Assembly: GCA_973895155.1 (NCBI GenBank)
Contig: OZ316892.1
Location: 11,408,001-11,472,000, forward strand
DNA from: Marsupella aquatica
Lineage: Eukaryota; Marchantiophyta
Length of the DNA: 64,000 nucleotides
Direction of reading: 5' to 3'
The notes beneath the pieces were generated by a model that was not told the DNA's origin, made no database searches, and worked only from the letters and a program-made list of their open reading frames with translations. The stretch's first letter is position 1, and each line of letters begins with the position of its first letter. The position numbers and the translations under genes are program-made. Shown piece after piece: positions 44,464 through 56,980 of the stretch.

Positions 44464-44584
44464 ACTGGCTTTCGGGCTCATTTGCCGTCATTCCCATCAT
44501 GGAATGCAATGTACCACTACAAGAGCTGGCTTTCGGGCTCAACTGCTGTCATTCCTATCATGGATACAATGTACAATTATGAGT
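44464..44584. repeat. ~60-bp tandem duplication in oxidoreductase 3' region
   Basis: CTGGCTTTCGGGCTCA begins two adjacent units, 44464-44524 and 44525-44584, each containing GTCATTCC.ATCATGGA and CAATGTAC. Confidence 0.85.
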
Positions 44585-44893
44585 TCGATTCTTCCTGTCT
44601 TTCTGGTATTTCATGTTGAATGCGAGATGTGCGTTAGGCACGAAAAATGTACAGCCACAAGCCCTCTTTATAAGAGTTTGCGACTGAGATTGCTTAGAGG
44701 AAAATTCCCAATGTAGTCTCTCCTCTGGTGATTCCCTGCATGGTTAGCGCTGCCAGACCGACAGACCCCTGGTAAGAACATACCAGGCTCTTTTCGATGT
44801 TTGATAGCATTTCAATATCCCACTCAGTCGTTTTTCTCCTTTCGGAGATTCACAAGTCAATTCAATTCAATTCTCAACTTGGTAGCCATTGCG

Positions 44894-45018
44894 GCTCATC
44901 ATCTAGAGCTACTGTCGTGAGAAGCAAGGACCTCGGCGAAATATTTGCGCACCGAGCTCATCATCTAGAGCTACTGTTGTGAGAAGCAAGGACCTCGGCA
45001 GGAAATTTGTGCACCGAG
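44894..45018. repeat. 62-bp tandem duplication
   Basis: GCTCATCATCTAGAGCTACT followed by G(T/C)(T/C)GTGAGAAGCAAGG occurs at 44894-44955 and 44956-45018; both units end in GCACCGAG. No coding content. 45019-46476 shows no further supported feature. Confidence 0.85.
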
Positions 45019-46476
45019 ATAGTTTGCTATCCGGCCTGTAATGGGTGCAAGATTAATATGCCAATGTGCTCATGTGAGGAACTTGGGTAGCATGAGCCTT
45101 TTTGCCAAGTTTTGGAAGTCGGTACTTTTGCCCGTACATTTGCGTCCACCTCAAAGAAATCCGGTGCCACGCCGTTTCGTGCTCCACTTCCTTTTTCCTG
45201 TCTCCCTACAACTTTTATTGAGTACAAAGCAGTAACGGAAAATAAGCAAAGCAACTGTGATGCAACATTTGAATCAGCCCTCTGTTCCAAGCTGCAGGGT
45301 TTCGAGGAGTTACTGAAAATTTGCCCTGCAGGTTCCGTGGTTATTTGTGGAGAATTTGACGGATGATGTCGTGAGCAGCCACTTCATAAGCTTTTGCTTT
45401 ACTATGTTATCATCGTTGATCCGTGACTCACGTGCCCTCTGTAATTGAATTGAAATCCGGCTGGTGTTGGGGAGGTCGACAAAATTTCCAGAGGTCTAAC
45501 TGCTCTTAGAGGGCGTTATCTGAAACGAACATATCTCGAGAGCATCTTCAGTGAATAAAAGGATCTTTACTTGGGATGGAAAGAAAACATGCAGTGGGTG
45601 TTTACCAGTATCTAAATGACCACCTAGGTTGTCTACAGTTAAACATTATTTCCGGAAAAAGAACACGTATCCAATCATCCAAAATTCTCCCTGAATTTCT
45701 ACATCGGAAGTGCCATACCGCTTTACTGCTTCTCTCAAGACTCGGCTTTCAGCTGGATTGGTTGCGTTGCAAGCATAAGAGTGGCAGGAAAAGAGCCGTG
45801 CCTTAGGATTGTAGTCCAGCCAAATACATTGTAAACTAGAAGAAGCGAAGGAAGAATATCTTCGTCAACAGGCTACGAAGAGTGACGATCATCACCAAAA
45901 AGGAACGGCGGCTCCACAAGCAATCTTGTGCTACATCTTCCCTTGCCTGATTCTAACCTGATTCCAATTAGTATCACAGCTGCAATTCATGCATGGCGAA
46001 ACAAATTTCAATTTGCAGAAGGCACTTCAGAACAGTATGACAATTAGCTCGCGTGGAATCAGTCGAAAAATGAGGCACTTACCAACAGTTACATGTAGGC
46101 ATCATGCCTGGCAGCCGGACTCGAGTAAACTGGCTCCAAATAATTACTCTCATCCACGAAGATAAGTTAACTAGTTCAAACTTCGCAATTCCTCTGGAGC
46201 AGCCAGAGGAAGATGTTTCATCTGTACAAAGACTCATGATTCTAAAATAGAAATAAACAGTGCCACCGTCTTCTATGAACTGCGCAGCTCCTAGAGAAAG
46301 AGGAACTGGTCCTAGAACACGAATTCTTATGGGTTCCTCATATTGAGAGCAAAGGAAAAATTAGTTTCTTCAAATTGGGTGCCAAAGCCTTGGTCTTAGC
46401 GAATTCATATGTTCATGAATCCTCATACAAAGCACTTCGACACTGTGTCTTCATCATTGTTGTCCTCGTTGGAGCT

Positions 46477-47350
46477 TCACCGGAATTTGGAGACACTCGA
46501 CCTTTCCGACAGAGGCTTCTTCCATTTCTGCTCCTTGGCCTGTCTCTGTTCCGTAAGACTGATTGAGCTTGAAACAGCACTGGCTTGCCGAGAGTCCTCG
46601 GTATTCTGTTTTGTTTCCGTAAGACTGACTGAGCTTGAAACCACAGTGCTGGTTTCCTTAGTGTCCTCGGTATTCTGTGTTTGTTCCGTGAGATTGACTG
46701 AGCTTGAAACAGTACTGATTTGCTGAGTAGTCTCCTGTTTCAACTGCCCTGCACCACCGTGAAGCGTGACCGTCTTCGACTCGTCTATAGCAATCTTAAT
46801 TACTTGCTTCTTTCGAGCCTTACTGGGGCCTGCGCGATTCACGTTCTTTGAGATTCTTTCGGACAAGGCTGTTGCGTGCACATTTCCCATTTTCCTTAAA
46901 CCCTGAGACCGGGTGACCGGCTTGCGCACCCCGCCGGTGTTCGGCTCCTCCTCATCCGACTGAAACAGTGAACAGCATAATGAGAAACTGACCCTACCAG
47001 TTTAATGAAAATTTGATTTATGGAAGATAGTTTTTTCTCAGCGGCAGCATTATACCCGATGTTGTTATTCTTAGCCAGTCCATGAAAAGTGGAAAGTGGA
47101 AAGATCGTAAAGACACACTCACATCGTTGTTGTTCAAAGGCCGAAGAACAGCAGTAATGTCCTGCAAAGGCGACCGCGGGTACCCCACAGGGAGGGGGCT
47201 CTTGTTCTCACCTCCTCCTCCATAGACATGAAAGTTCTCCTTATCGGCTTCTGTGAACTTGGCCACCTTCTTGCTCGTCCCTCTCCCGGCGACCCCGCCA
47301 CCACCTCTCGAAGAAGTGACCGTCGTCTCCTCCTCGCTGCCTTTCATCAT
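46477..47350 (-). CDS. KEN-box / SPLQDIT-motif protein, possible plant sororin-like
   Basis: Two exons on the minus strand, 47123-47350 and 46477-46959, joined by a GTGAGT donor and CAG acceptor in phase 0, give 236 residues. The N-terminal exon is Gly/Ser-rich and carries a KEN box (TEADKENFHVY) and the motif RSPLQDITAVLRPL. The second exon starts acidic (SDEEEPNTGG), continues through basic stretches (RKPVTRSQGLRK, SKARKKQ) and ends with three repeats of about 22 residues built on VSSSVSLTE..QNTED. A KEN box suggests APC/C-dependent turnover, and SPLQDIT-like segments occur in plant cell-cycle proteins and putative sororins (cohesin protectors). I cannot confirm the family. The upstream DNA is rich in CTCTTCT tracts on the sense strand, typical of a plant 5' UTR. 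Confidence 0.75.
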
Positions 47351-47694
47351 GCTGCCTCACTAAAATTGCCCCAACCTCCTCCGCCTATCTGTCTTCAAAG
47401 CTAAACAAACCCCTCCCGCTATTTTTCTCAAGCCAAATTCTCCTCCTGGGGCCTCCTACTTCTCCTACTTCTCCTTCCGCAATTTCCTCATCTTGCTTCT
47501 CTTCCGTTCTTTTCGTTCTTTCTTTACTTCCCACAATCGCGTTGTGCTGCTCCCTCGCTGCGCGTAGCGAGCCGTTTGAACCCAATTCTGGGACGGAAGC
47601 TTCTTCTTCTTCAAATATTGAAACGCGGCAAAATGCCGAGAGGAACAGATCGAGTTTTTTCCTCTCCCTCCCTGCACCTATTCGAGTTGCGAGA

Positions 47695-47745
47695 CGGCAC
47701 GACACGAGACGAGACGAGAGAAGAGAAGAGAAGAGAGGAGCGAAG
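47695..47745 (+). repeat. GAGAC/GAGAA purine microsatellite
   Basis: Run of CGAGACGAGACGAGAGAAGAGAAG type repeats. On the minus strand it is a CT-rich tract about 345 bases upstream of the 47350 start codon, plausibly in its promoter or leader. Confidence 0.75.
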
Positions 47746-47879
47746 GGTGAGCGAAGGATGGAGGCGAGACCCTCGAGGGATGGGGCTTGGTGTAAATTTG
47801 AATTCGATCGCGCGAGGGCGGGCGGCACGTGGGCAACGGATCCAACGGTTGCCTCATTAGAGCATCTCCAGAGGTTGCT

Positions 47880-49056
47880 TACACTCGTAATGTCCTCAGT
47901 GATTATCTCTTTTTAATTTTTGAGGCCGATTTATGTAAAACTAGGAAAAATAAACTCTCTTGGGTTATTTAATTGTAATAAGGTCCTGCTATGGGAACAT
48001 TATGGGCATAGGATCCCCTCAAAACTTGGGCCGCAGCTCTTGGGATACCATGGCACGCGATAGGGCGTGCAAAGCACGGCTCTAACTCAGTTACGGTTCA
48101 GGAGATAAAACTTTGCTACGGCCAGGACAAAATCACTATGGGCTACCAAAATATGTGCCCCGTAAGGGTGATATGTCCAAAGAAATAAAGCCGTAACACA
48201 TTGGTTACAGGAGAACTTTGACACGCCCTAATGCCCTACAAAGAATACTTTACTATATAAGTTAACAGCCCCTCAAAACTCAAGCGGAAGCTTGTAGGGA
48301 ATTGTGGCACACAATGCCATGTAGCTTTACGTATTCAGGACAAAAATGTTGGTAGTGCAAGTGGAACTTGGGAAAATAATTATGGTGCATGTTTTAGGAA
48401 TATTCTAAGCATTTTGATATTAACTACTAATGTAACAGTGCAAACTTTGATTTTTAAGTGATATCTAGATATTTTGTTTATGACATTGTGCTATAATTTA
48501 AAAGTAAGATGGGGGTAAAGAATATTGAGGTTTCACAAGCAGGGCAAATAATTGTCACTACTGTATGTAAGTAGCAGTCATGGTCAAAAGAAACTCAGCC
48601 CCAACCATTTCCTATTTCCCTCCATGCTAATAATCAGCTTCACACCACCATAAATTACAATCTTGAAAACTCAGCAACAAACCCAATAGGAAGTCAAAAT
48701 TGTATATTCTCTCCCAAGTATTAGATCTAGTTACCGAGAAACCCTGTGCCTCAAAACCCAACGTAGTTAGAGTGATGGGTTGTACATGACTATTTGCATT
48801 TTAGTAAGTGAGTTTATAAAGCTCTCCAGTAAAAGTTGGACATGCTCAAGGAGGGTCCCCAAGGTGTCAAAGGAAACCCATGGCCTTGAGCAGGTTACTG
48901 CCATGGCCCCAACAGGCCACACCAAGGGCTAACAAGCATAGCCCCCACACTCTTTTCCACATGAAACTCTGAAATTTTGAGACGCAGCAGTGGTTAGGCA
49001 TCATGAGACTTGGAACCTCCAAGACAGACTAATGAGGGGGTTATGGCTACCGTCTT
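47880..49056. other. Intergenic DNA, diverged repeats
   Basis: Two loosely similar segments begin CCCCTCAAAACT (about 48016 and 48269), each followed by a GGGA..(C/T)(A/G)TGGCAC phrase, suggesting an old duplication. No gene is seen. Confidence 0.35.
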
Positions 49057-49400
49057 TGTTAGATATTGCTCTAGTCTTGTGACTCATGAGCTAACCACAG
49101 TTAGTCTAACTTGGGTTAGGACTTAACTAATGTTAGCGGTAGTGCTGTTGTGCATATAGCCAGGGCTGATGTCAAACCCTGGTGGAACTTAGGCTCATTA
49201 TTACGGAGCTAGTTGAGAGATAGGGAGAGCTTGTGCTGTGGATGCTTGGTATGGCCGGTCGGCCTAGAGTGCAGTAAAGCTCTTGTGTGTTCCCGTGGAC
49301 GTAGCCTCATGTGGAGGTGAACCACGTATCTCTCTGTGTCAACTCTTGTACGTTGGATGGTTCATGGGCTTGCCATTACGAATGTCATCTATGCTCAACA
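49057..49400 (+). mobile_element. Solo LTR of a Copia-related family
   Basis: Begins TGTTAGATATTG and ends CTCAACA, with a perfect 5-bp target duplication GTCTT (49052-49056 and 49401-49405). Its 3' two-thirds match the LTR at 24945-25401 well (GAGAGATAGGGAGAGCTT, CCCGTGGACGTAGCCTCA, GTTGGATGGTTCATGGGCTT). It lacks the GGTTAGGTACAACTA minisatellite. No internal domain adjoins it, so it arose by LTR-LTR recombination. Confidence 0.9.
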
Positions 49401-49409
49401 GTCTTCCCC

Positions 49410-49780
49410 CGACCACAGCGCCATGGCCTCATATTCAATAATGAGCCATGGGGCGCTCTATTCGAATAGTGCTTTGGGGGCATTGTATTTGAGTTTTGAC
49501 TAAGCATTGTTTTCTTTTTTGGTACTTAAAGAGCGTTGTGTTTGGAAATGGGCGTTGTATTTGAATATTGGCTTTGTTTTTGAGTGTTGACATTGTTATA
49601 TGATTCAAGAATTTTTTAACCGTTTGTGCTCAATGTAAAACAGTTTCCGGTCAAAACTTGAACACAACACCAGGGTGTTGTGTTATACCTAGGTTGTGTT
49701 TGGGTTCAAATGAGTTCTTTGTCACAGGACCAAAAAAAATCCATTTTTGAACACAATCCCTGGGCCATGTGTTTGGAGGA
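49410..49780. repeat. Second field of TTCGAATA / GCGC-type motifs
   Basis: Carries GGGGCGCTCTATTCGAATAG, GGGCGTTGTATTTGAATATT and GAACACAACACCAGGGTGTT, diverged copies of the motifs at 22178-23222 in the same order near the right end (CACAGGACCAAAAAAAATCC, then CCCTGGGCCATGTGTTTGG). Adjacent to the solo LTR. Confidence 0.55.
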
Positions 49781-49959
49781 AGGTTATGAGCGAGGTTATG
49801 AGAACCATTTTGCATTTAAAATTAAACGGGAAATTTGTGAAACTCCAAATAAAAGGAGCTGTCAATCACAACATTTGAACACTAGACCTATGAGTCTCAA
49901 CTCAAGTGAACTACCACATAGCCCAGCCTTGCATCATGATAAAAAACAAAACAAATGAT

Positions 49960-52900
49960 GATGCACTTTTTGGAATTTTAATAGTGGGACCCCAAATGGA
50001 ATTACACTACTTTATACGAGACCCCATAACTTGAAATTCTCTTAGCGAGACTCATTCTGCCATAGTTATTATCTCAAGGTTCTCATTTCTTTTCTTACTA
50101 CCCATTGCGCGGAAGTTAAGGTTTTTCTTCATTTGATTGGGCATAAGACTTTAATAGTTTTGCTGAAAAACTTTGGGGTGTTTAATCAATTTTTGAGAAT
50201 TATAAGACTTACAGGGGTTTTAAATTCCAAATTCCCCAGATATTCCATTAAAGTCAGGATGAAAATGCTCTTCTTATCATTTAAGGTGCCTATTACCCAA
50301 AAACAATTGTGCATGATATGGAACCTCCCTTGGAAGGGTACTTATGATTGGTGAGGGCAGCTTGCAAGGTGGGGTGATGACAACTGGTGATTACGGACCC
50401 CCGTGAGGAGTCTCCTGCAAATTCCCCGGCACAAGGACGTGCCATGTCAATGGTGACATCAACAAAGACTACAAAACTGTTTTGCAGAAAAAATACTCCA
50501 GATCCTGTTTGTGACGAGTTTTCTATAACAACTGGGATGCCATGTAGTAATTCCTACACGTAAAAGTGAAATAAAAGTAAATCAAATACACAAGAAGATG
50601 TCAGTTTTTTCAAACAATAACCGTTTAGTTATCTTTTCCTTGTATTAAAAATATAAGATAAATTATGAATTTTGGCAACAAACAAAATAAATAAAACGGT
50701 TGCCAACATTTTGCTTCTTACATAGCTTCTTACATTTGTGAAGCCTAATTTGGAAATCTTGGTCGGAGAGGAAGCAGTCGGGTCACTCTGGGTTGGAAGT
50801 AATGATGCGGTAGTTTGTTTGTGATTGATGTGTTACTTGAATTTCACCGTGGGTTTATGACAACAGTGGCTCTAGAGTTTATGCCCAGCTGCCTGCCTGG
50901 ATTGAGAACCTAAGCTATGGGGAGCGCTCTGGAGTAACAAAGGGGTCCACGGATTAATTTAGAGGGTGACACTAGGTTGGTCCCGGTCCTACGTTTACAG
51001 AAAAGACAATTGTTTGTTGCAAGACGCCTGAGTGTTGGGAGTGGGGGCAGGCAACAGTTGACACTTGTTTAGGGTTTTGGTTTGGCACAAGTCAAGGCTA
51101 CATTCTTTCCCTTGTGGTTGGAGCTAATTATGGTTGGAGCTGGTTGTGTTGTTGTGTGTGACCTAACCCTGCCCATAAATTAAGCTAATCAGGCATGACT
51201 AGTACTTGATTATTTGAAAAGAGTCACAAATGGGAAAAAGAGCCTTGCCAAAGGTTTTGAACGTTCTCAGAATGCAACCTACTTTCATTAACTCAGGTCA
51301 GGTAGTGAGTACCTTACATGCTGTAAATTCTCCTATTAGTGCTTATGAATATGCAAAAAACACTCTTTGGATCAAGCAATACCGGGTTCTCAAGCTTGTG
51401 AGGCTCTAGCTGAACAATATTTCTGTCCATCCTTCCTTCTGTCCACAAGTAAATATGGTGGGTGACCAGGAAAGGAGCCCACGAAGGCCAAGGGCAACAC
51501 TTCCTTTCTTCCATCCCCAGTGCAAAACAAGGGGTGACATAGTCTACAGCTCAATCACAGGGGACTACAAGGCTGGCTGCAATCTCTGTACAGCCTACAC
51601 AGCAGATGTGATAAGGGTTCCTCTATGCGCACTTGTGTCAACATCAATATTAAGAGATGAGGCCCTTTTCACCAAAATTTGCATCTAACTAAGAAAGCCC
51701 AATCAAATGCTACTCTTTGGGCCTCCTGTCTAGAGTGAGGCCTCTAGACACTCTGAGGGCATAACTGAAATTAAGTGGGTGAAGACAAAAAAACAGCTCA
51801 AGCTGGTAGTCAGGCTAGTGGGAGAAAATCTAGGCATAGAATGTGTGACACTTATATTATTTTGAAGCTGCTATATGGTGCATCTACCTTTCACATTTTG
51901 TCTTATTCAAATTTTGTGTCATGTATTTTTATTTCAATGTGCCTTAACAAGGGGCAGCCTTTGTATCATAGATATTTTAGATTAGTTTTTAGACCCCTTT
52001 AATTTTAGGTATTCTAGAGTATTTAAACTTCTTTTGGCTGCCCCCTTATAACTTTTAAAGTTAGTGAACTATTAGAGATATGACACTAAGGGCTCCACCA
52101 CTTGAACAAAGTATTCTGTGAGTGAGAGAAATGATTCTGAATAACATGAACAGATAGTGTCTTAAGTTCCACTCATGTCTTTCTTTCCTAAGTTTATGGT
52201 TTTTTTGAAATGAGTGTCATTCATATTTTAAGGCACATTGAATTAAGTGCACATTGTAGCATACTTGTGTCATAAAACTTTACTGTACTTTTCATTGGTA
52301 AGTGTGTTTTTCTTGGCAAGTACTTTACTGACATTATTTTATCCTTCTTATTATGCTCTCATATTTTATTTACTTTGAGATCATTACAAGACAAAAAACC
52401 AAGCATGTTCCAGGATGAGCATGCTATATATAAACATCAAAATTTATAAGTGTAGGCAGAGAATTGTGTGACAGTTTTAAACATCAAAATTAACAGATGA
52501 GGCTCCCATTTTCATTCAGGTAGCCTTTCAAAGAACTTTGCGTGGGATCAAATTTAGGCAAACCTTCCTCTCGCAAATGGAAGCTGGTCGACTCTACTGT
52601 GCACCTTCGGGCTTTGTGTCAATGGAGCTTGCAAACTTGTATTGTAACAGTTACAGTTCGGGATATTTCAGTTGTCCTGCTAACTTTGTAACGGTACTTC
52701 TCGAAAGAAAAAGTGTCGTCTTATTGATGCCATGGTAATTAATAAAAGTTGTTTCACACTCTCATGGACGCTTTCCATCAAACTTTTCTGAGATTATGAT
52801 AACGTATTTGCTCTGGAGAAGAAAGTTATCGATTTCAGGTACTAGGCTCCTTTTCTACAACTCCTTGTATCTCTGTCCCTTCTGAAGGGCCTCTTTCTAG

Positions 52901-53400
52901 TAATGAGTGAGGTAAAGAATGTGTTTTACGGTATCATCTTTGTCCAATGGAAGGAAAGGGCTCCTAACCCCGTCTTCCCTGCATTCTCCTGTGCTTGATT
53001 TGTGTAATTGGAAAGACAGTCGTTGAGTGTTGACAGCGTCACTGGCTTGAAGCAAAACAACTGCGAGGATACCAGTGTGCAATCAACACTGTTTCCCTTC
53101 AAACTGCAGAATGATTCCTTGCAGATCGGAGGCAGGCTACTAACAATTCGAGAGTCGAGTGGTGGATGAAGTAATAGGTTGAACTTGGTTCCATAATATG
53201 TGTGCAGTGAACACCGGATGGATAAGAATTCCACATGTCCACAACATCCAACCAACTCAAATGTACAACAATAAACAAGTCCATCGAAATACGCAAGCAG
53301 TACTCTGGGAGAGGTCCACAATGTTCGCGCAAGGAACAGGGAATAGAAGGGAGACTATGTCCCCTCTGCAAAATTGATGGTATATACAGACAAGCCATGA
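49960..53400. other. Intergenic DNA without supported genes
   Basis: Short frames only, AT-rich. An open frame at about 52538-52738 follows an AG acceptor-like site (TTTTCATTCAG) and is followed by AATTAATAAAAG, but has no recognisable domain and may be chance. The elongin-C 3' UTR may extend into the right end. Confidence 0.35.
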
Positions 53401-53569
53401 TCCACACACGGCAACGAATAAGTGAACTTCAATTATAAACGAGCACGGTACTCACATCGGAGGTTGGCCCTTCTAATGATATCTCTTTCTAGGTGCGAGC
53501 AAGTAACGATGCCAGACAGGAAACATTGAAAGAATTGCATTACTTCACAAGCACAATAGCCGAGATTGG

Positions 53570-54863
53570 TCACGTGTGAAGGTAGTTTGCTGCCATCATG
53601 AGCTCCAAAGTTATTTCTGGTTCTATGTGGAACTCCGTCTCCTTACCACTGTTCAGCAGAGAGGCAAAGGGGTCAAAAACCTTCTGGGCAAAGCGATAAC
53701 GGAAAAATGGTATACGTAAATTTGGTACAGGGCAAAACGGTAGAGTTTCTCCCAACTTTACAGAATAAATCCGTCGTTAATATCTTGCAGAGCGGAATAG
53801 TCCGAAATCAGAAGGTAATGCAGAATTGCAAAGGAAATGGAATGTTCCAGGGCACTTCTTGGAGAATCCAGGAAAATGCAAATTTCGAGCAGCAAGCATG
53901 GCCCGGTTATTATGAGACAAAGCCAAGATGTGACCTACCTGGCGAACTGAAGAGACCAGTAGAAATACTGGCAGACCTTCTCAAGAATGGGAGTGCTGAT
54001 CTCTGGAAACCTCACTTCACCCAACTCCGTCTCAGTGAAACTCCCTGCCATGACAACAAGGGTCCATACCAGATTATAATTAACGTCAACGGAAGTTAGA
54101 ACGAGAAAGAGATACAAATTCTTAATTGCTCTCTATGGGCAATTCAGTGCAAAGCAACAGAGAAGCTAAATAAATAAAGAAAGCACTTTGCCCCATCCTC
54201 CGAGGCAAAGGGCATATAGAGAAGGCCGGCCAAGAGACCTTCCAGAATAAGTACCCTTTCTTGTTTTCTTTATGCCTCACCTAGTTAACTGATCCTACAT
54301 ACCGGACGTCCCAGAGCTTCCCAGGAGTCTGTCTACAGGAGGGCATGACCCGCAGGCAACAAACACCCCAAAGCCCGAGACTAGAAATGGATTCTGCCAC
54401 GGCGGGTGCAAATTACACTCGCGAGACAGAAAACCAGGCGGTTTTCACATTTGAAGGGAGGTGAGGCGAGGCGAGGAGCGATACCATGAAATGCCGTGCA
54501 GCAAATAGATAGGGACAATCAAGAAATTGTCTCTCTTACAGAAAGAATGGGAACAGAGATTACAAAAGTAATAATTTAGACGGGAGTCCATTCATTCATC
54601 CGTAGAATTCACTCAAGGCACCAGAAACCCGAAGAAATGCGCATCCCATGAGAAAAAGCGGGAAAACGACATCGATAAAGTAATAAGAGAGCCCCAAACA
54701 AGCGATTCGGTGCACATCGATCTCCATGATCACTCGATTTTTCTGACGTACCCGACGAAGTCAACATATTCTTCAACGTATTGGAAACGAGCGCGGCCTT
54801 GCGATCAATCACGAATTCAAACCCCTCCGCGCTGATCAGCTTCACAGTGTCTTCCTTCCTCAT
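53570..54863 (-). CDS. ELC: Elongin-C
   Basis: Three exons on the minus strand, 54752-54863, 53939-54044 and 53570-53648, with GT donors and AG acceptors, total 297 bases and 98 residues, close to the flowering-plant protein (about 96). Exon 1 encodes MRKEDTVKLISAEGFEFVID, exon 2 GEVRFPEISTPILEKVCQYF, and exon 3 KETEFHIEPEITLELMMAAN ending YLHT. This is the BTB/POZ (Skp1-like) fold of elongin C, the adaptor that joins elongin A or BC-box proteins to cullin in nuclear ubiquitin ligases and the elongin elongation complex. The main difference from angiosperm copies is a short TETEL segment where they have a FAESKD-like loop. Frames join correctly across both introns, so the gene looks intact. 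Confidence 0.96.
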
Positions 54864-55249
54864 CTTTCTTTCCTTCGAACCTTCGCTTTGCTAACCGCCT
54901 CACTTCCTCCGTCCTTCCTTTCTTCTACACAAATCACGAACTTCGCCAACAGCCCACAGCCAACCGTACACGAACGGACTCCTATCGCGCAATCAATCAC
55001 CTCCAAATTTCAGTTCCCTCCCTCAAGCCCAGGCCAGGCCAGGCCGAATCTCCACTCCACACCGATCTACCCTGATCCAGTTTGCTCCGGAGCAGTATCG
55101 CACTGCACCGCCACTCCGCCACTCTCCACACCGGTCCGCTTCTAACTGAATGCTCGTCCACTATTTCTTGATGTAGAAAAACTGTATATATGTCCCGGAT
55201 TGATTTGTTCGGATTGATGAAGACATGGATTTCGTCCTCCACTAGGCCT

Positions 55250-55640
55250 GCGGACCGTCCGTCTTTGCTTTCTTGCTTTCTTTCTTCCTTCGCTTTCTTG
55301 CTTTGCTTGCTTGCAGCACTGACTGACTGACGGGATTGCGTGCTGCCCTGTCGTGCGGTGTGGGTATGAGCGTGGTCTCGATTCCGTGAGCGTTGCTTTG
55401 CCTCGATCGCTTCGAAGAGAATCGAATCAGAAGACAGAGAGGGGCGCAGAGGATTGGGACGGACGAGAATCGAAGCAGCACCCAGAGAAAGCGCGGCACA
55501 GAGGATTGGCACAGAGGATTGGGACAAAGAAAAAGGGAGCCTCGGACGCGAGTGGCCACTGATGGCTGGCTGATGGATGCAGAAGACGAAGACGACGACG
55601 ACGAAGAAGACGAAGAAGAAGAAGAAGGCGTCAGGTGAGA
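55250..55640. repeat. Simple-sequence region upstream of elongin C
   Basis: Contains CTTTCTTGCTTTCTTTCTTC tracts (about 55265-55310), GAGGATTGG(G/C)ACAGA repeats (about 55450-55530) and a GAC/GAA microsatellite at about 55580-55632. On the minus strand this lies 400-770 bases 5' of the elongin-C start, so it may be promoter or leader. Frames through it are low-complexity. Confidence 0.6.
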
Positions 55641-55722
55641 CGATGGACGGGAAAAAAGGCAAATGGGAGTCAACCACTGTAGTGTCGTGCAGAGTGGTAG
55701 TGTAGTACAGTGAACACCTCGA

Positions 55723-56735
55723 GAGAATTGTTTCATGGGGCCCAAAGTGAACCCTGCCCTTGACCTTCATGAGTGTCGGAATTTTCCATAAAGTAAATCT
55801 CGTCAACTATGAGGGCCCCTCAAACCCCAGCTCACTCCCTGAGGTTTCCTGTGACCCAAATGTTGGAGGCCTCATCATGTACCAAAAATGTGACCCAAAT
55901 GGTGGAGGCCTCATCATGGACCAAAAATATGCAGGTTTCTATGACCCAAATGTTGCAGGCCTGGCCAAAAATATGCAGTTCAATGCGATGGTCAGTAACT
56001 CGAGTGGTCAGCATTCCTGTGTCTGCACCAAAAGTTGTTTTGCACAATTTGGGTAGATGCCCTTCAAAATTGTTAGCAACCATTCAAAAATTGTCTGGGC
56101 CTAGTTGAAACCTGTCTCAAGCTGAACCCTGTGTATTAAGTTAGCTTGAAAGATGGGTTGCAGTCTAGGTTGTGGACGTAGATTTCTTAGCCCCTGTGTA
56201 TCAAGTTAGCTTGAAAGATGGGTTGCAGCCTAGGTTGTGGACGTAGATTTCTTAGCATGACTGACTGGAAAACAAAAGGAAAGAGTAAGTTTGAGACACC
56301 CTGAAAACAAAAGGAAAGAATAAATTTGAGACACCCTATTTGATGGGCGAGCCGAAAATAAAGGTGCTCGCTCGGTCTGGAGAGAATTGTTTGATGGGGC
56401 CCAAAAGTGAGCCTTGTTCTGAGAGCCCCAATTTTCCATGAGGTAAATCTCGTCAACTACTTGATGGGCGTTCCAAAAAGAAAACCTGTGACTCAAGAGA
56501 ATTGTTTGATGGGGCCCAAAAGTAGGCCATGTTCTTGACCTTCATGAGAGCCCCATTTTCCATAAAGTAAGACTCGTCAACTATTTGATGCGCTTCCCAA
56601 GAAGTACCCCTGTCGGACTCGAGATAATTGTTTGATGGGGCCCCACAGTGAGCCCTGTTCCTGACCTTCATGAGAGCCCCATTATTCCATCCAGTAAATC
56701 TCGTCAACAATTTTATGGGCTTCCCAAAAAGTACA
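55723..56735. repeat. Nested tandem repeats (about 118-bp units with internal duplications)
   Basis: A unit of about 118 bp (GAGA.AATTGTTTGATGGGGC, GACCTTCATGAGAGCCCC, AAATCTCGTCAAC) occurs at about 55723-55810, 56375-56460, 56495-56580 and 56615-56730. The first is separated from the rest by an insert with three further arrays: a ~60-bp/36-bp GACCCAAATG.TGGAGGCC repeat (55852-55975), two ~66-bp copies ending GGACGTAGATTTCTTAGC (about 56125-56258) and two 36-bp copies of GAAAACAAAAGGAAAGA (about 56266-56338). Confidence 0.8.
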
Positions 56736-56980
56736 CATGGTGGCTACCCCGTATCTTTGTTTTCTTTTTCACCTCGAAGGGAAACTTTCATGTCTTTGGC
56801 TGTAGTTGATATTCCTGGTTTTTCCCTTGTCTTTCTCCCTTTTCTTGGGTTTCTTGCCTTGGGTGGTCTCTTGCCTTTGGTATCCAGTCTCCTGCGTGGT
56901 GCTTTTTTTATTGGGTCTCTTGCCTCATTTTGCTCTTTGGCACTGCTATATTTTCCCTTGTGCTTTTCCCCTTTCAGTTT

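Noticed and set aside
47385-47828. 147-codon minus-strand frame upstream of the KEN-box gene
   Set aside because: It overlaps a CT-rich promoter or leader with simple repeats, and a competing plus-strand frame is equally open; no domain is seen.
55242-55806. Minus-strand open frames with long Ser or Val/Phe runs
   Set aside because: They read through the GAC/GAA microsatellite and CT tracts upstream of elongin C; composition is low-complexity only.
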